A stretch of 64,000 bases of DNA, taken from Apricaphanius iberus. Taxonomy: Eukaryota > Chordata > Actinopteri > Cyprinodontiformes > Aphaniidae. The stretch is from assembly GCA_028564705.1 (NCBI GenBank), contig JAPXFQ010001681.1, forward strand, positions 62,001-126,000. Reading direction: 5' to 3'. This document shows, one piece after another, positions 23,312 through 36,300 of this stretch. Made by a program: the position numbers and the translations under genes. Every line of letters begins with the position of its first letter. The stretch's first letter is position 1. The notes under the pieces are model-generated. The model was not told where the DNA came from and did no database searches. It was given only the letters and a program-made list of their open reading frames with translations.

Positions 23312-23837
23312 TTAACTTTTAAATTTTAGTGCAGATATATTCCAGTTATCCGCTGTATTTCAGTATAACCAAATACTAAGGATGATGGCGCAGCAGCAAA
23401 CTCCAAACACAGAGGGCAAGCTTTCATAACTACTGTAATTTTCCTAGGACAACTTCAAAACTGATAAATCGGATTTAAACTCTGGTTTCTTCACAGGTGT
23501 AAAATGTGTGCTGTATTTTCTTCATGGTTAGTTCAAATCAAAAATACTGTATTGATTCCATGAGGGGAAATTCATTCCAAGTAGTTGATCTTCATCAGGA
23601 ATGTTCTTTGTTTTATCTTCATTTAATGAGTTTTAGATAACAGTTTTAAAAAGTAAACCCAAACACATTTAGAGAGTTTTTTTGTTCTCAATCAGAAACC
23701 CCGCTTGTTTCTGCACTTTCAAACACTTCGGGATCCATTTTCAGGTGAGGCACCCATCCATGGTGTCACGTCGTCCAAACAAACACTCTGACACAATAAA
23801 AACTCAAGACGCTCGCTTCAATCTTCATAAAAAATAA

Positions 23838-23843
23838 TTTAAT
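23838..23843 (-). terminator. Probable zfc3h1 poly(A) signal (ATTAAA)
   Basis: ATTAAA on the minus strand about 510 nt after the zfc3h1 stop, followed within 60 nt by a T/GT-rich stretch (ttttattgtgtc on the transcribed strand). No AATAAA occurs nearer to the stop, so this is the best candidate. Confidence 0.45.
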
Positions 23844-24350
23844 AACATCTGACCCATAGAAAACAAAAGTGGCAGCACAAAAGTCTCTTTAGTTTTGTAA
23901 TAACAGATTGCACATGAGCAGTCCGGCTGAGCTCGGCGGCTTCCCGCGGCGACCTTCGTTTCCGTGGCAGTCTCTTATAATACTCAGCCAATCAGAAAAC
24001 ACTAGACAGGCCGGCCCCGCACGGATACTGGATCAAAATAACCTGAACACTGGGCTTTCATCGGTTTACCAAAAATAAAAGTCCACACATATAGAAAACA
24101 ACAACAAAAACAAAAAAAGTGGGAGGGTGGGGGTGGGGCTGCCCCGCCCCTCTTTAGGTTAAGTGAACTTAAAAGGGAGGGAAATGAGTCCAACTGAAAG
24201 GTGAGAGCAACTAAAGAGAAGGTGATGAAGAGCAAAGGCGTCACGCAGCAGCAGCATACTTACATTCACCGAGGTAGGATGGGAGGCTGGGGGGCGTGGC
24301 CTTACCTCGTCAATCAGTCACCTACTGATCAGCCTCTACTATCAGTCTGA

Positions 24351-27300
24351 TCACAGATCCACCCCCCCGATACTCAAGTTGACCCCGGCCTGCTGGCAGC
24401 AGTCCGTCAGCCGCTGCAGACGGTCAGAGGCGCCGCCCTCCGCTGCCTCGAACAACAACCGCTGCAGAGAGGAGGGGAGGGGGCGGACAAACAGAGAGGG
24501 GGTGGGGGGGTTGGCAGAAGGGACACAGAAGGGAGGAGGGCAGACAGATGAGGTCAGAGAGGGATGGAGGGGACGGAGGGAAGGGCCAGGTGAACATGCT
24601 GTACACAGGTGAGTCAAAACAGCTCAGTCACATGACTTCCAGAGTCCCTGGATCCACATCTACTCTTATACACAAACGAGTCCGGCAACAGAAGCACATG
24701 TGGGTCCACGTCTGATTCTGGTCTCTCCTAATAAAAAACTACCCGACAAACCCCCAGTCGGTCGTGGCAGATGGCCTGGTTCTGGTTCTATTGGAACCTT
24801 CTTCCTCTTAAAAGGGAGTTTGTCCTTTCCGACTGACGCTACATGCCGGCTCACAAGGAGAGAAGGCTGCAACTCCACGACTTGAGCCGATCTCCCCCCC
24901 TTTACTTATGTTAAAACACTTTTCAATCAACTGGAATAACGAATTCAATGATTAACTGAAATGTAAAATACAGTGGGCAAAAAAAAAGTATTTAGTACCT
25001 ACATATTAGCTAGAATTCTGACCCTCACAGACCTGTTACTTCCTTTTTAAGAAGCTCTTCTATCCTCTGCTTTGAACTCATTATCTGTATAAAAAAAAAC
25101 ACCTGTCCACACCTTCAGTCAGACTCCAACCTCCCCCTTGACCAAGACCAGAGAGCTGTCTAAGGATACCAGGGACACGATTGTACACCCGCATAAGCCT
25201 TGGATGAGCCAATCTACAATAGGCAAGCAGCTTTGTGAGAAGAGATCAACTTTTGGGGTAATTATTAGAAAATGGATTATTAAATCAGCCAAAAACTTCT
25301 GCCTTTAACAGTTGAAGTTTATCTATGATGAAAAATAAAGACCTCTCTCATCTTTTTAACTGGGACAACTTTGAAAAAATATTGGTGGCTGACAAATACT
25401 TTGCCCTACTGTATGATTGAATTGAATTTACTTTGCTTGTAAAGTGCCTTGAGATGACTTGTGCTTTGAGCTGGCGCTATATAAATAAGCTGAACTGAAT
25501 CAACTCTCTAAATGTTCCTCCAAACTGCTGGGATGACTAAATACTGGAAGAGCTTCAGACGTTTAAACATACTGAAAGTTTTTAATTGTATTCTGGGTCC
25601 AGTTGATGAATATACTTTGAACCCCCAATCAGACAAACTATAAATCTAAGAAATGATTTGCTTGAACTGTGAAGAGAGAATACAGTTTTAAGCCATCTCT
25701 GGTGATCCCAACTGAGCATGCTCAGATCTTCCCACTGCAGAAAACACCTGATTAGAGCAGATTTTTCAAAAAAAGAGCTTCCATCACCAGGTGGTCCTGA
25801 TTTCACAAGGAGTGAACTCAGACTCAGGAGGTGAGGGAGTGCTAATGTGTGTGTGTGTGTGTGTCACAGGTGCATTACATCTTTCCACAGGGCGGCGCAC
25901 AGCGGCAGGTTTTGAAGAGCTTGCTGATACAGAAGACGCATCTAGGAGAACAAGAGACAAAATAAAAGAGAAGAAGAGACGGAGACGCCAGAGCGTCAGC
26001 TCATTTCAGCAGAGACAGGAGACAAACAGGTTCATAACAGCTGGGACAGGTGTTCAATAGCCCATTTTACTGCCATATGGACTGCATCATGTTTTTTTTT
26101 TCCAAAAACAGGTGAATGATATGAAAATTATTAAATTGATTATGATTCTAGTAGACATTTTTGAGGTTCTAAGGCTGAATGTATAACTTTTTTAAACCTC
26201 ACGTTGGCGCAAGCATCAAATTGCATCTTCTAATTGCTTTGCATGTAATACTGAAGAACCCTGCTAGAGGGCAGAGTATAGACTCAGATCGGATTTTGTC
26301 AAAGAAGAAGTAAAATAAACATGCCGAACGTACGTGATTATAAGCTGGTTAATATTCAGATAACAGAAAAAAGACGACAGAAGTATCGTAAATGGTATGT
26401 AAAACATATTTACTGCTATTTTTGATTTCTTTCCTGCTGATTTTGCCGGCGTTTACCTACAGACGGTCAAATAGCGCTCAACACTTCCCCCTACTGGTTA
26501 CTCTAAATAGCGTTTGTAAAAGGTATGCCGTTCGGTTCTCGTTTGACATTTTAAAGCCGATAAACTTTGTAAACTATAGACGAGACTCCTCTTTTTTGGA
26601 ATGGCTTCATCAGAATTGTGTGCTTCGCTCCTGCCAGCAGATGTACTTACACTCAACAAAAATATAAACGCCTTTGTTTCTGCTCCCATTTTTCATGAGA
26701 TGGACTTAAAGATCTAAAATTCATTCCAGATACACAATATTACCATTTCTCTAAAAAAAATTTCACAAATCAGTCTTAATGTGTGATAGTGAGCACTTCT
26801 GCTTTGCTGAGATAATCCATCCCACCTCACAGGTGTGCCACATCAACATGCTGATCTGACATCATGATTCGTGCACAGGTGTACCTTATACTGCCCACAA
26901 TAAAAGGCCACCCTGGAATGTGCAGTTTTTTTGCTTTATTGGGGGTCTGGGGACTCAGAACCGGTCAGTATCTGGTGTGACCACCATTTGCCTCATGCAG
27001 TGCAACACATCTTCGCATAGAGTTTATCAGATTGTCAATTGTGGCCTGTGGAATGTTGGTCCACTCCTCTTCAATGGCTGTGCAAAGTTGTTGGATATTA
27101 GTGGGAACTGGTACACGCTGTCGTATATGCCGGTCAAGCACATCCCAAACATGCTCAACGGGTGACATGTCTGGTGAGTATGCTGGGCAAGCAAGAACTG
27201 GGACATTTTCAGCTTCCAAGAATTGTGTACAGATCTTTGCAACATGGGGCCGTGCATTGTCTTGCTGAAACATGAGGTGAGGTTCATGGATGTACAGTAT

Positions 27301-30300
27301 GGTACAACAATGGGCCTCAGGATATCATCACGGTATCTCTGTGCATTCAAAACGCCATCAATAAAATGCACCTGGGTTCTTCGCCCATACCATAACCCCA
27401 CCACCACTATGGGCCACTCGATCCACAACATTGACAACAGCAAAGCGCTCACCCACACGACTTCACACACGCTGTCTTCCATCAGCCCTGAACAATGTAA
27501 ACCAAGATTAATCTGTGAAGAGAACTCCCCTCCAACGTGCCAGACGCCATCGAATGTGAGCATTTGCCCACTCAAGTCTGTTACGGCGACGAACTAGAGT
27601 CAGGTCGAGACCCAGATGAGGTCGACAAGCATGCAGTTGAGCTTCCCTGAGACGGTTTCTGACAGTTTGTGCAGAAATTGTTTGGTTATGCAAACCAATT
27701 GTTTCAGCAGCTGTCTGAGTGGCTGGTCTCAGACGATCTTGGAGGTGAACCTGCTGGATGTGGAGGTCCTGGGCTGGTGTGGTTACACGTGGTCTGCGGT
27801 TGTGAGGCCGGTTAGATGTACTGCCATATTCTCTGAAACACCTTTGGAGACAGCTTATGGTGGAGAAATGAACAATCAATGCACGAGCAACAAATCTGGT
27901 TGACATTCCTGCTGTCAGCATGCCAATTGCACGCTCCCTCAATGCTTGTGGCATCTGTGGCATTTTGCTGTGAGACAAAACTGCACATTCCAGGGTGGCC
28001 TTTTATTGTGCGCAGTATAAGGTACACCTGTGCACTAATCATAATGTCAGATCAGCATCTTGATGTGGCACACCTGTGAGGTGGGATGGATTATCTCAGC
28101 AAAGCAGAAGTGCGCACTATTACACATTTAGCCTGATTTGTGAACAATGTTTGAGAGAAATGGTAATATTGTGTATCTGGAATGAATTTTAGATCTTTAA
28201 GTCCATCTCATGAAAAATGGGAGCAGAAACAAAGGTGTTGCGTTTATATTTTTGTTTTGCTTGTAGTTAGAAACATTATTTTCTACACTGTGATGAAGAG
28301 CGTGTAGCAGTGAAATCGGTCCTGGCTGAAACACTTCCCCTCATTAAACTTTCCCGAAGTTAGACGAGCTATTCACCGGTATAGGGTTATATTAAAAATT
28401 CATATCATAACGAAAATAAACACCGGTTTTCGGTATGAACCGGTATACCGCCCAGGCCTAGTTTTCGCCCTCATAAATATTAAGTTGGACACATTTGGAA
28501 TGTCCTTTATGAACCTAGAAGGAAAAACGAAGTGTTGGTTAATGTATCTCCAAAGAAGAAAATAAACATTTTCCATGTTTTTTTTATAGCTCATAATGGA
28601 AAATCATCGGAGTTAAAATCAGTAGGACCAGGTCAGAATTCTAAACGGTACTTTTGTAGTTTACACTTTAGGGATTGCTCCTCCAATGAACACAATCATT
28701 ACCGAGGAGAACTGATCTATGAGGTGAGATAACAGCTTCTAGAGAGGGAAGAACGCTGTTCTGAAGACGCCGTCTTCGACTTCTGTTAGTCTAGATGTTT
28801 TCAGGTTTAAACAGCAGGTCTGACACCTGCTGGCCGCTCGTGGTCGCTGCAGACTGAATCATACGAGTTTAACAGATGATGCAGAACCCCCCCCCCCAGG
28901 TACAGGGACTCACCTGGCCACGCTCCTTCAGCTCCCGCTCCACAGCGATCGTTCTGAACAAAAACAACACAATAAGCCAGTCAGTTCTGATCTCGCTGTA
29001 TCTGCTTCATCGTTAAGACAGTCTGAGGTCAGCCAGTGCTGCTCTGAGGCTCACAGAAAGGCTGTACGACTTGTTGGGAGCCCCGATCACAAAAAAGGTT
29101 GACTCACATTCTCCAGCTGGACAAACATCGAGGCGTGTTGCAGATCAGCATCCGCGCCTGAAACTTCACTTGCTCCATGTTTCCCTCTAGAAACTCCTGA
29201 TGCAACAACCTGCACAGCAACAGCACGACTCACACACCGATGCAACGGGAGAAGAAAGCCCGACTCTCAGACACCTGCTTGTGTGTATGTGTGTGTACCT
29301 AAGGCCCAGCTCAGTGTTGCTTGGCATGGCGTTCCTCAACCTCTCCAGGACTAGAGCGTGCTGAGACAGCGGCACATATCTCAAGTAAAGGGACACAACC
29401 TGGAGACGGAAACGGGAAAAAACACGTCCTGCTGTCTCTCCGAGGTGTTCAGTGGTGAGTTTAGAGGTTCGGCCACTGAGGTCTGCCGGTTTCTCACCTT
29501 GTTGTGGAAGTCGTAGCAGCTCCAGAACTGCGCGGGGTTGAAGGGGAGCTCCAGCCGCGAGGGGAGCGTGCTGAGGCAGCGATGGACCAGATCTGGGAAC
29601 GTTTTCCTGGAGATGCCGAGGGTCTGCGGTCTACAGCTGAACAGCAGGTAGCTGAGGTAAGAACGGAGACGGTGTGAGAAGAGCCGGGATAAACCTTTTC
29701 TGTTAGCTTAAATGAAATCCCGCGGCGGGAACACTCACTCCATCCACAGCGTGTGAAGATCCTCCAGCTGCAGAACCGAGCCCAACGCTCGCTCAAATGC
29801 CTCAGTGGCCTCCTCCTCAGAGCCGTGCAGCCACATCCAACGACTGGAAGAGAAGATCTAGCTCTAAAGACCACTCCGTTTCAGTCCTGATGCTTCATAA
29901 ATACTAGGCTAGGGCTGGGCAATATGGTGAAATATATCGTCAAGACGACAGAAAATGTCTATCGTTTTATATGAAACTCCCGGAATGTCTTTCTCCATCA
30001 AGACAACCTCTACTTTATATTTGCTCATTTGTGAGGTGCATTTAAATTCCACTATAATTTCTGCCATCACATCAAAATCCAAGCGCGCTCTGAGTGTTTT
30101 TTCAATCAGTAAATGCAGCTTGTTTGCCTAGCATTAGCATCCAGCAGCTCCTGCGCGGCTAAATGCGAGCAATGTAGTAGATCAGAATCTAATTTCCCGA
30201 GGCTTTGTGAGGCTACCCTATCCCACAATGCAGCAGAAGCCCCAAAAATCGTAGAACGATCTAGCTAAAAATGCTTACAGATGACCTGTCAACCATTGAC

Positions 30301-33300
30301 ACTGCCGCAATTTTGGCGTATAAATGTACGTGTAGCGATGATACTGATTACTAAAATTGTTTTTTGACAAATGATTAAACATTATATCAGACAAAATAAC
30401 CGCTAGAGGATGGCGGGACCACAAACGACCTTACGTAACGTAAATATCCGGGTCAAAAGACACGCAAAATGGTGGAGCAGCACGTCCGAATTCATGCCTA
30501 CTACTCGCTCGTTTGCTACACAGTATTTACTACATCAACTACGTAGCTCTGGCCTCCTTGGTCATGACGTGCATGATGCTTAATGTTCTTGCAGAGACGG
30601 GACTCACCAGTGAAGCAGGTGGAGGTAGGGCGTCTGCTGACGGAGCTGCTCCTCCAGCTCCTTCTTGATGACGGAACCGCTCAGCCGCTCTTTGGAGGAA
30701 AAGCTCAGGATGTGACTGTTGGGACAGAAGGCAAAGAGACGTTACCCTCACAGGAAGTCCTCTGGAAGTCTCTGGAGGCGGAGCTCTAATCACCGTAGGA
30801 CGTCCACAGGCGTTCTCTGACTCTGCTCGTCCTCACACAGCGACAGGATGAACCCTCGGAACAGAGGAAGGATAGCGCTCGACTTGTCCTGCAGAGGACA
30901 CCAAAGACCCAGGATGAAGGGCGACAGGCGCCGAGAACACTGTAGAACGGCGGAGTGCAAGCGGAGGCAGGGAAGCTGACCTGAGCCATGAGGAACCTGC
31001 AGCAGTGGTAGAACACCTGAGCGTTGTGTGGGCAGTCGGCCAGGGCGTTCAGCCACATGCTGACGGCCTGCTCGCCGTTTCCTCGGCTGATGTGGAGGTC
31101 GGCCAGAGCGTCACGTAGCGTGCACGAGTCGGGACAAAACTCCAACAGGGACACGCACAGAGCCACGCCCTCATCGTACCTGCAGGGACACACACCGTCC
31201 TCATCAGGCTGAAACATGCACAACGTTTAAACTAGGAGTGTAACGGCGCACATCCATCACGTGGGGCTGGGCGATCAATCAATTTTATCTACAGTATTAA
31301 TCGAACATTCTGTTTGTGGAGATTTAATTTAGCGAGAATCGAGATTTCATAATTTATCAAGATAAATGAATGCACTACTTGGACTTCCATAGCTCAGATT
31401 GAAGTCAATCCACCCAGGGCTTACCATGTTGTTTTACAAGGATACTTTGCAGCTTAGTTTATTAGTTCTACTTTGATTTCAGGTCAGCTCCGGGATATGG
31501 TGACTGAAATAAAATAAGGTTTTTGAAAATCTTTTTCATTACTTGCACTATCTTTTTAAAAGAAAATATAAGTAGATTAAAAAAATTAAAAATCGGATTT
31601 TTCATAGCAAATCAGATTTGGTATGGAAAAAAAATAATCAGAGATTAAAATTTTAAGCCACATTGCCCACCCATACAATCACGGTTCGGTACATATTTTG
31701 TGTTTTAAAGTGATATTTCCACCTCTAAGTAAATATTTGCCTGTTGCCATACTGCCCTGAGCGCCCTGCTCAATCCCCTGATTTGGCAGCAGTCAGAATA
31801 GTTACAGTTTTATTTATATTGGTTTTATTTATATTGGTTTTATTTATATTTGTATTTATATATCATATTTATATTGGTTTATGCTAAGCTAAAATAAACA
31901 GACTGCTGCCAATTGACTGGACTGGTTACAAAATGCTTCTTTCTCACTTATCTAAATCTAAGGAATATGGCAAAAGACCAGTTCATTTAAAGTCAAAGTT
32001 TTGTTCCATTGTGTTTTAATCAAGAAATAAGACATTTATATGTTCATATTTTTTTTTGAACAGCATTGAAAAGTTAGTTCATTTTAATTTCTGAAATCTA
32101 TTTATTTTATTATGTTCTAGGACTTTGAAAGATTAGAAATGGAGATTTGAAGGATAAAAAAAAATTATTAGTTTTTTAATAGCACAAGCAGACATAGCCA
32201 GAGCAGAAAACAATATTACCGGTTATAATGCTTAGCGTTCATGTTTAGATATGTTTAAATTATACTTTTCCTATATTTGAGAAAAACATGAATAAATCAC
32301 TTTTAAATTTGTTTTGATATTTCAACAGCCTAGTCCCTCAGCGTTGCTTGAAAGCAGCATGGGCAGTTATTAGGAAAATCCCTTCTCATCAACAGAGATT
32401 CCACTGATTTAGGTTTGGTCTGATTGGATGCTAGTGATTATCAGCTGGTTTTTCTCCAGTATCAGTGATTTTTCCATTCAGCTTTATATTGTTTCAGGTG
32501 AGTCATTCAGTTCAGTGCAGTAGGTGTTATGGACCTTACTGCTGTTAAATGATGTGTTCGCTAACAAAGTTCTGGTTCGGTCCATCGTTCTGTTTCTACT
32601 GTAGCTGCATGAGAAACCATTAATGTTCCCAAATAAGTTTAGTGATAGCTGGGAGTCTTTTCTGTTTTGTTTTGGAGTCACCTTTTAAAGTTTCACAGTT
32701 GCGCTGGTCTCGGAGTCCTGCATGGTAAAAAAACAGCTGTATTTGTGCAGCAAACGTGCGTGAAAAAAACCCCAGAGGGCCGTACCGAAAAACCTCGTTC
32801 GACCTCGAGTTTCAACACATGGATTTGTACTCAAACTGGCTTTAGACTAGTAGGCTCCTTGCCATACTGGTCATACAGACTTTGAGGGGTATGGGGAGGT
32901 ATTCTCTGAAGGTAGCGAGGAATAATGGATGAAAAGCAGCAGTGGTCTCACCTCTGCAGCACTTTGTAAAGCACGATGAGGTTGGTGTAGAGCGGCATGC
33001 AGGCCACCGTCCTCTCGCTGTCTGACATGGATTCCTCACTGCACTGATGGATGGCATCTGCAACAGCAACAGACGAGATAAGAACCTCAGGTTCCTGAGA
33101 GTCTCGGCTGCCGTGAGACGGAGAGGCCACCTCGGACCTTTGAATAGAGCGATGAGGATGTCTGGCGGCGTGCTGATATCATGCTGCGTCCTCCACGGCA
33201 GCTGGAAGGACTTTGTGCAGACAAGCCGTCCCGGGCTGGACTCGGCCGGGTCGTAGAAGCTGGACGGCAGCTCGTCGAACTCAGTCAGGTGAATGTAGGA

Positions 33301-36300
33301 GAGCCAGAGCAGCGCCCGGTCGCTCGCCGTCAGGAACTCTGCGACGCTGCGGTCCTGTGCCGATTTCAAAGCCGTCTGAAACAGAGCAGCCAATCAGGCA
33401 TTAGTTGAAACAGTAGGGGTGTGCCATCTTGGATGCCTAACATTCAATTATAAAACTGTTGTTGCTTATTTTCACCCCAGATTTTAGCTTCATACTTTTC
33501 CATGAAAACTAAAGAACATGTGTGTTGGCAACAGGAATGTAAGAAAATATCGATGTTGTGGATGAAGCAGATTTGTGTGTTCAGGATCCTGTGACAGGTT
33601 TCCTATGGTTAAATTCCGCTTTGAAAATCTCTACTCATCGCACCGTGATATATGGTGATAGATCGTACCGTGATACATTTCGTATTGTCAGATATATCGT
33701 ATCGTTCTTGCCAATACACATCCTTAGTTGGCACTATAAGTATTATAGGGTGACCATATTTTGAGTTCCATAAAAACAGACTTACGGTGTGTCCGCACCA
33801 AACGCGACAGGAGCGACTAAAAAGCGCGACACACGCCTAGCTGTTCGCGTGCACATTCGCACCTTGAAGCGTGTACAAAGCGAACTGGATGCGTTTAAAA
33901 TATGGCATTTTCATGCGCGACCTGGCCTTCAGCGGAGCTGGGGCTAGAGTGCAGCTGCCGGTGGATTATGGATTATGGTCTCCGATCTGACGGAGGACGG
34001 AGTGGATTACGTGTTCGGTCTGGCCGGGGACTGCTGCACTGGGGGTTTGGTGAGCTACAGATAGAGTCTAGCTACGGCGGAGGGATCCATAAACAGCAGC
34101 AAACCTCTCTCACCGCCTGGAGAACATGACCTGCTCGCCCAGTTTGTGCCGTGAAGGTCCAAGCTTCGCCTGCCGACACACCAACTACATTTCTGAGCAG
34201 CTGTCCATCTGTCTCCGGCTCATAAAAGTGTATAATATTTGAGCAGCGTGGGACATAGTGCGGGAGCTGCTACCAGGAAACCAGGTGAAGAGGCCGTTTC
34301 AAGGCTGACTTCTAGGCCGAGAGGTGCTTTTACAGCAACAACGGCTCTTTCAAGAGCCACCCACAAACCTCTTAAGAGCATTCCTGTCTAAATAGTTTGT
34401 TTTTTATTCCTGTCTCTCTATAGAAAACTGCTTGTGTCATGTAGCTCGGGGTGATTAGCCACGGTGTTGATCAGTATTTCCTCCATGTCCTGCTGAGGCT
34501 GTGACTCCATGACAGTCACAGAATCACTGAAACTCTGTCCCCTGATTGGTTGTCGCGGCGCGATTTGACGCTGGAGTTCAGATTTTTCCAACTCGAGCGA
34601 TAGACGCCATCAGCGCGAATGCACAAAATGCACCACATATAATGCAGCGCAAATTTTACATCTGTAGCGCGAATTGTTCGCCCAAATCAGGCAGAAAAGC
34701 TTTTTCGTGACGCAAATCTGCTTCTGAAGTGTCACGGGACCCCAAGTCGCCCTTCATCGCGCTCCTCCATTGATTTTACATGTAAACCTGAAGCTCTAGT
34801 CGCTGCTATCGCGTTTGGTGCGGACACACCGTTAGGCTGTATTCACACCTGATAGTCTGATAGACTCGGTTCGAGTGGGGACCAAAATTGAACCATTGTT
34901 GCTGTTTTTAGCTGGTGCGGGTGGCATTCACACTAGCTTTTTATAATCAGAAAGTCCAGAGCTTTGAGCACCAATTTCACCTCTCCGCCTGTGGTGGCGC
35001 TGTTGTAGAGCTGTGCTTCCTCCTGTAGCGGGGGAATTTCCCATAAAACTGAATAAAAACAAACCCACAATAGCAGCAGATTGCAGCGGTTTTAGGATTG
35101 ATCTGTTGTGTCGTGTCTTGAAGATTTTTTTTTCTTTTTATTCAGAGAAAAATTCTATAATTTTCAACTCAAAGTAATAACAATAAGGATGGATAAAATA
35201 CTTTTGTTTTTCTCATTTATTTATTAAAAAACATTTTTGAATCACTGTCAATTTAATTAATTAGTTGATTCCCGATGAATTGGCATACCGCTATGAGACA
35301 GTGTTATAGAGAGCTGAGCAGGACTCAAAGCATCCCGCTGAGGTCAGATAAACTGATTCCCGTCAGGGCTACCAGGACCTGAAGGTGGAGCTCTACCTGT
35401 AAGATGGCCAAAGCGTTCTCCATGCGGCCTGTGAACAGACTGAGCTGCACTCTGTAGAGCAGAGCCTCAATCAGCTGGAAAGACAGCTTCTCTGTGACGC
35501 CTGAGGACGCCTCGTCCTGTAGGAACTGCAGCAGGCGGTCGCAGACATAGTCCTTCCCCTCGAACGACCTCTCCAGGTTCAGGTACTAGGGAGCAGACAG
35601 CAGCGCTCCATAAGATCCAAGCAAGCACCACTGAAAACGAGCAGGAGTTTGAAACACGAGGACCTACGTTCCACCACACCCTGTGGTTGGGTGCATGCTC
35701 CACGGCCATCTCGCACATCTCACGCACCTCCTCCTGGCTGCCTCGTCTGGAGAACAGAGACAGGTAGTGACTCCACACCTCGGGGTCGTCACAGTTGCTC
35801 TCCAGAGCTCGAGACAGGGTATTCAGAGCCGCTTCCAGACACTCCGCTGGAGAGCTGCAGAGAACAGAGAGCTCGTGTTACAACCAGCACCAGAGCCAGG
35901 GACGATTGAGCAGCTCAGACAGGAACTTACGCCTCGCTCTGGTTCAGGTACTTGAAAGCCAGTTTGATCCACAGCTGGGTGTCTCTGGGACTCTCCAGGA
36001 TGCTCGCCTCCAGGTTGGAAATGTCGTCCGTCTCGCTGATGAAGTACCGTCTGTCCTCAGAGGTGACCACGTCCACCGCAGGCTTGATGCTCTTTGAGAA
36101 GTCGTCTGGTCAAACGTGAAAACGACAAGGTAGGAAATCGCATTTGTCAACAATCGACATTTCAATACAATCCATGCTAAAAGAAAAACATATTCTTATA
36201 AAAAGGTCAAAATCAATAAACGGATCCATTTACTCCGGTCCTCCCATCCATCTGGACGTTCAGCAGAATAATAATGCAGTGATGGGCCACAAAGTCTAAA

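Noticed and set aside
27223..27597. 124-codon plus-strand ORF
   Set aside because: Antisense of the broken Tc1 transposase.
33902..34129. 75-codon ORF as a captured histone protein
   Set aside because: The translation shows no histone sequence; only the downstream stem-loop and a faint nucleotide likeness point to a histone origin.
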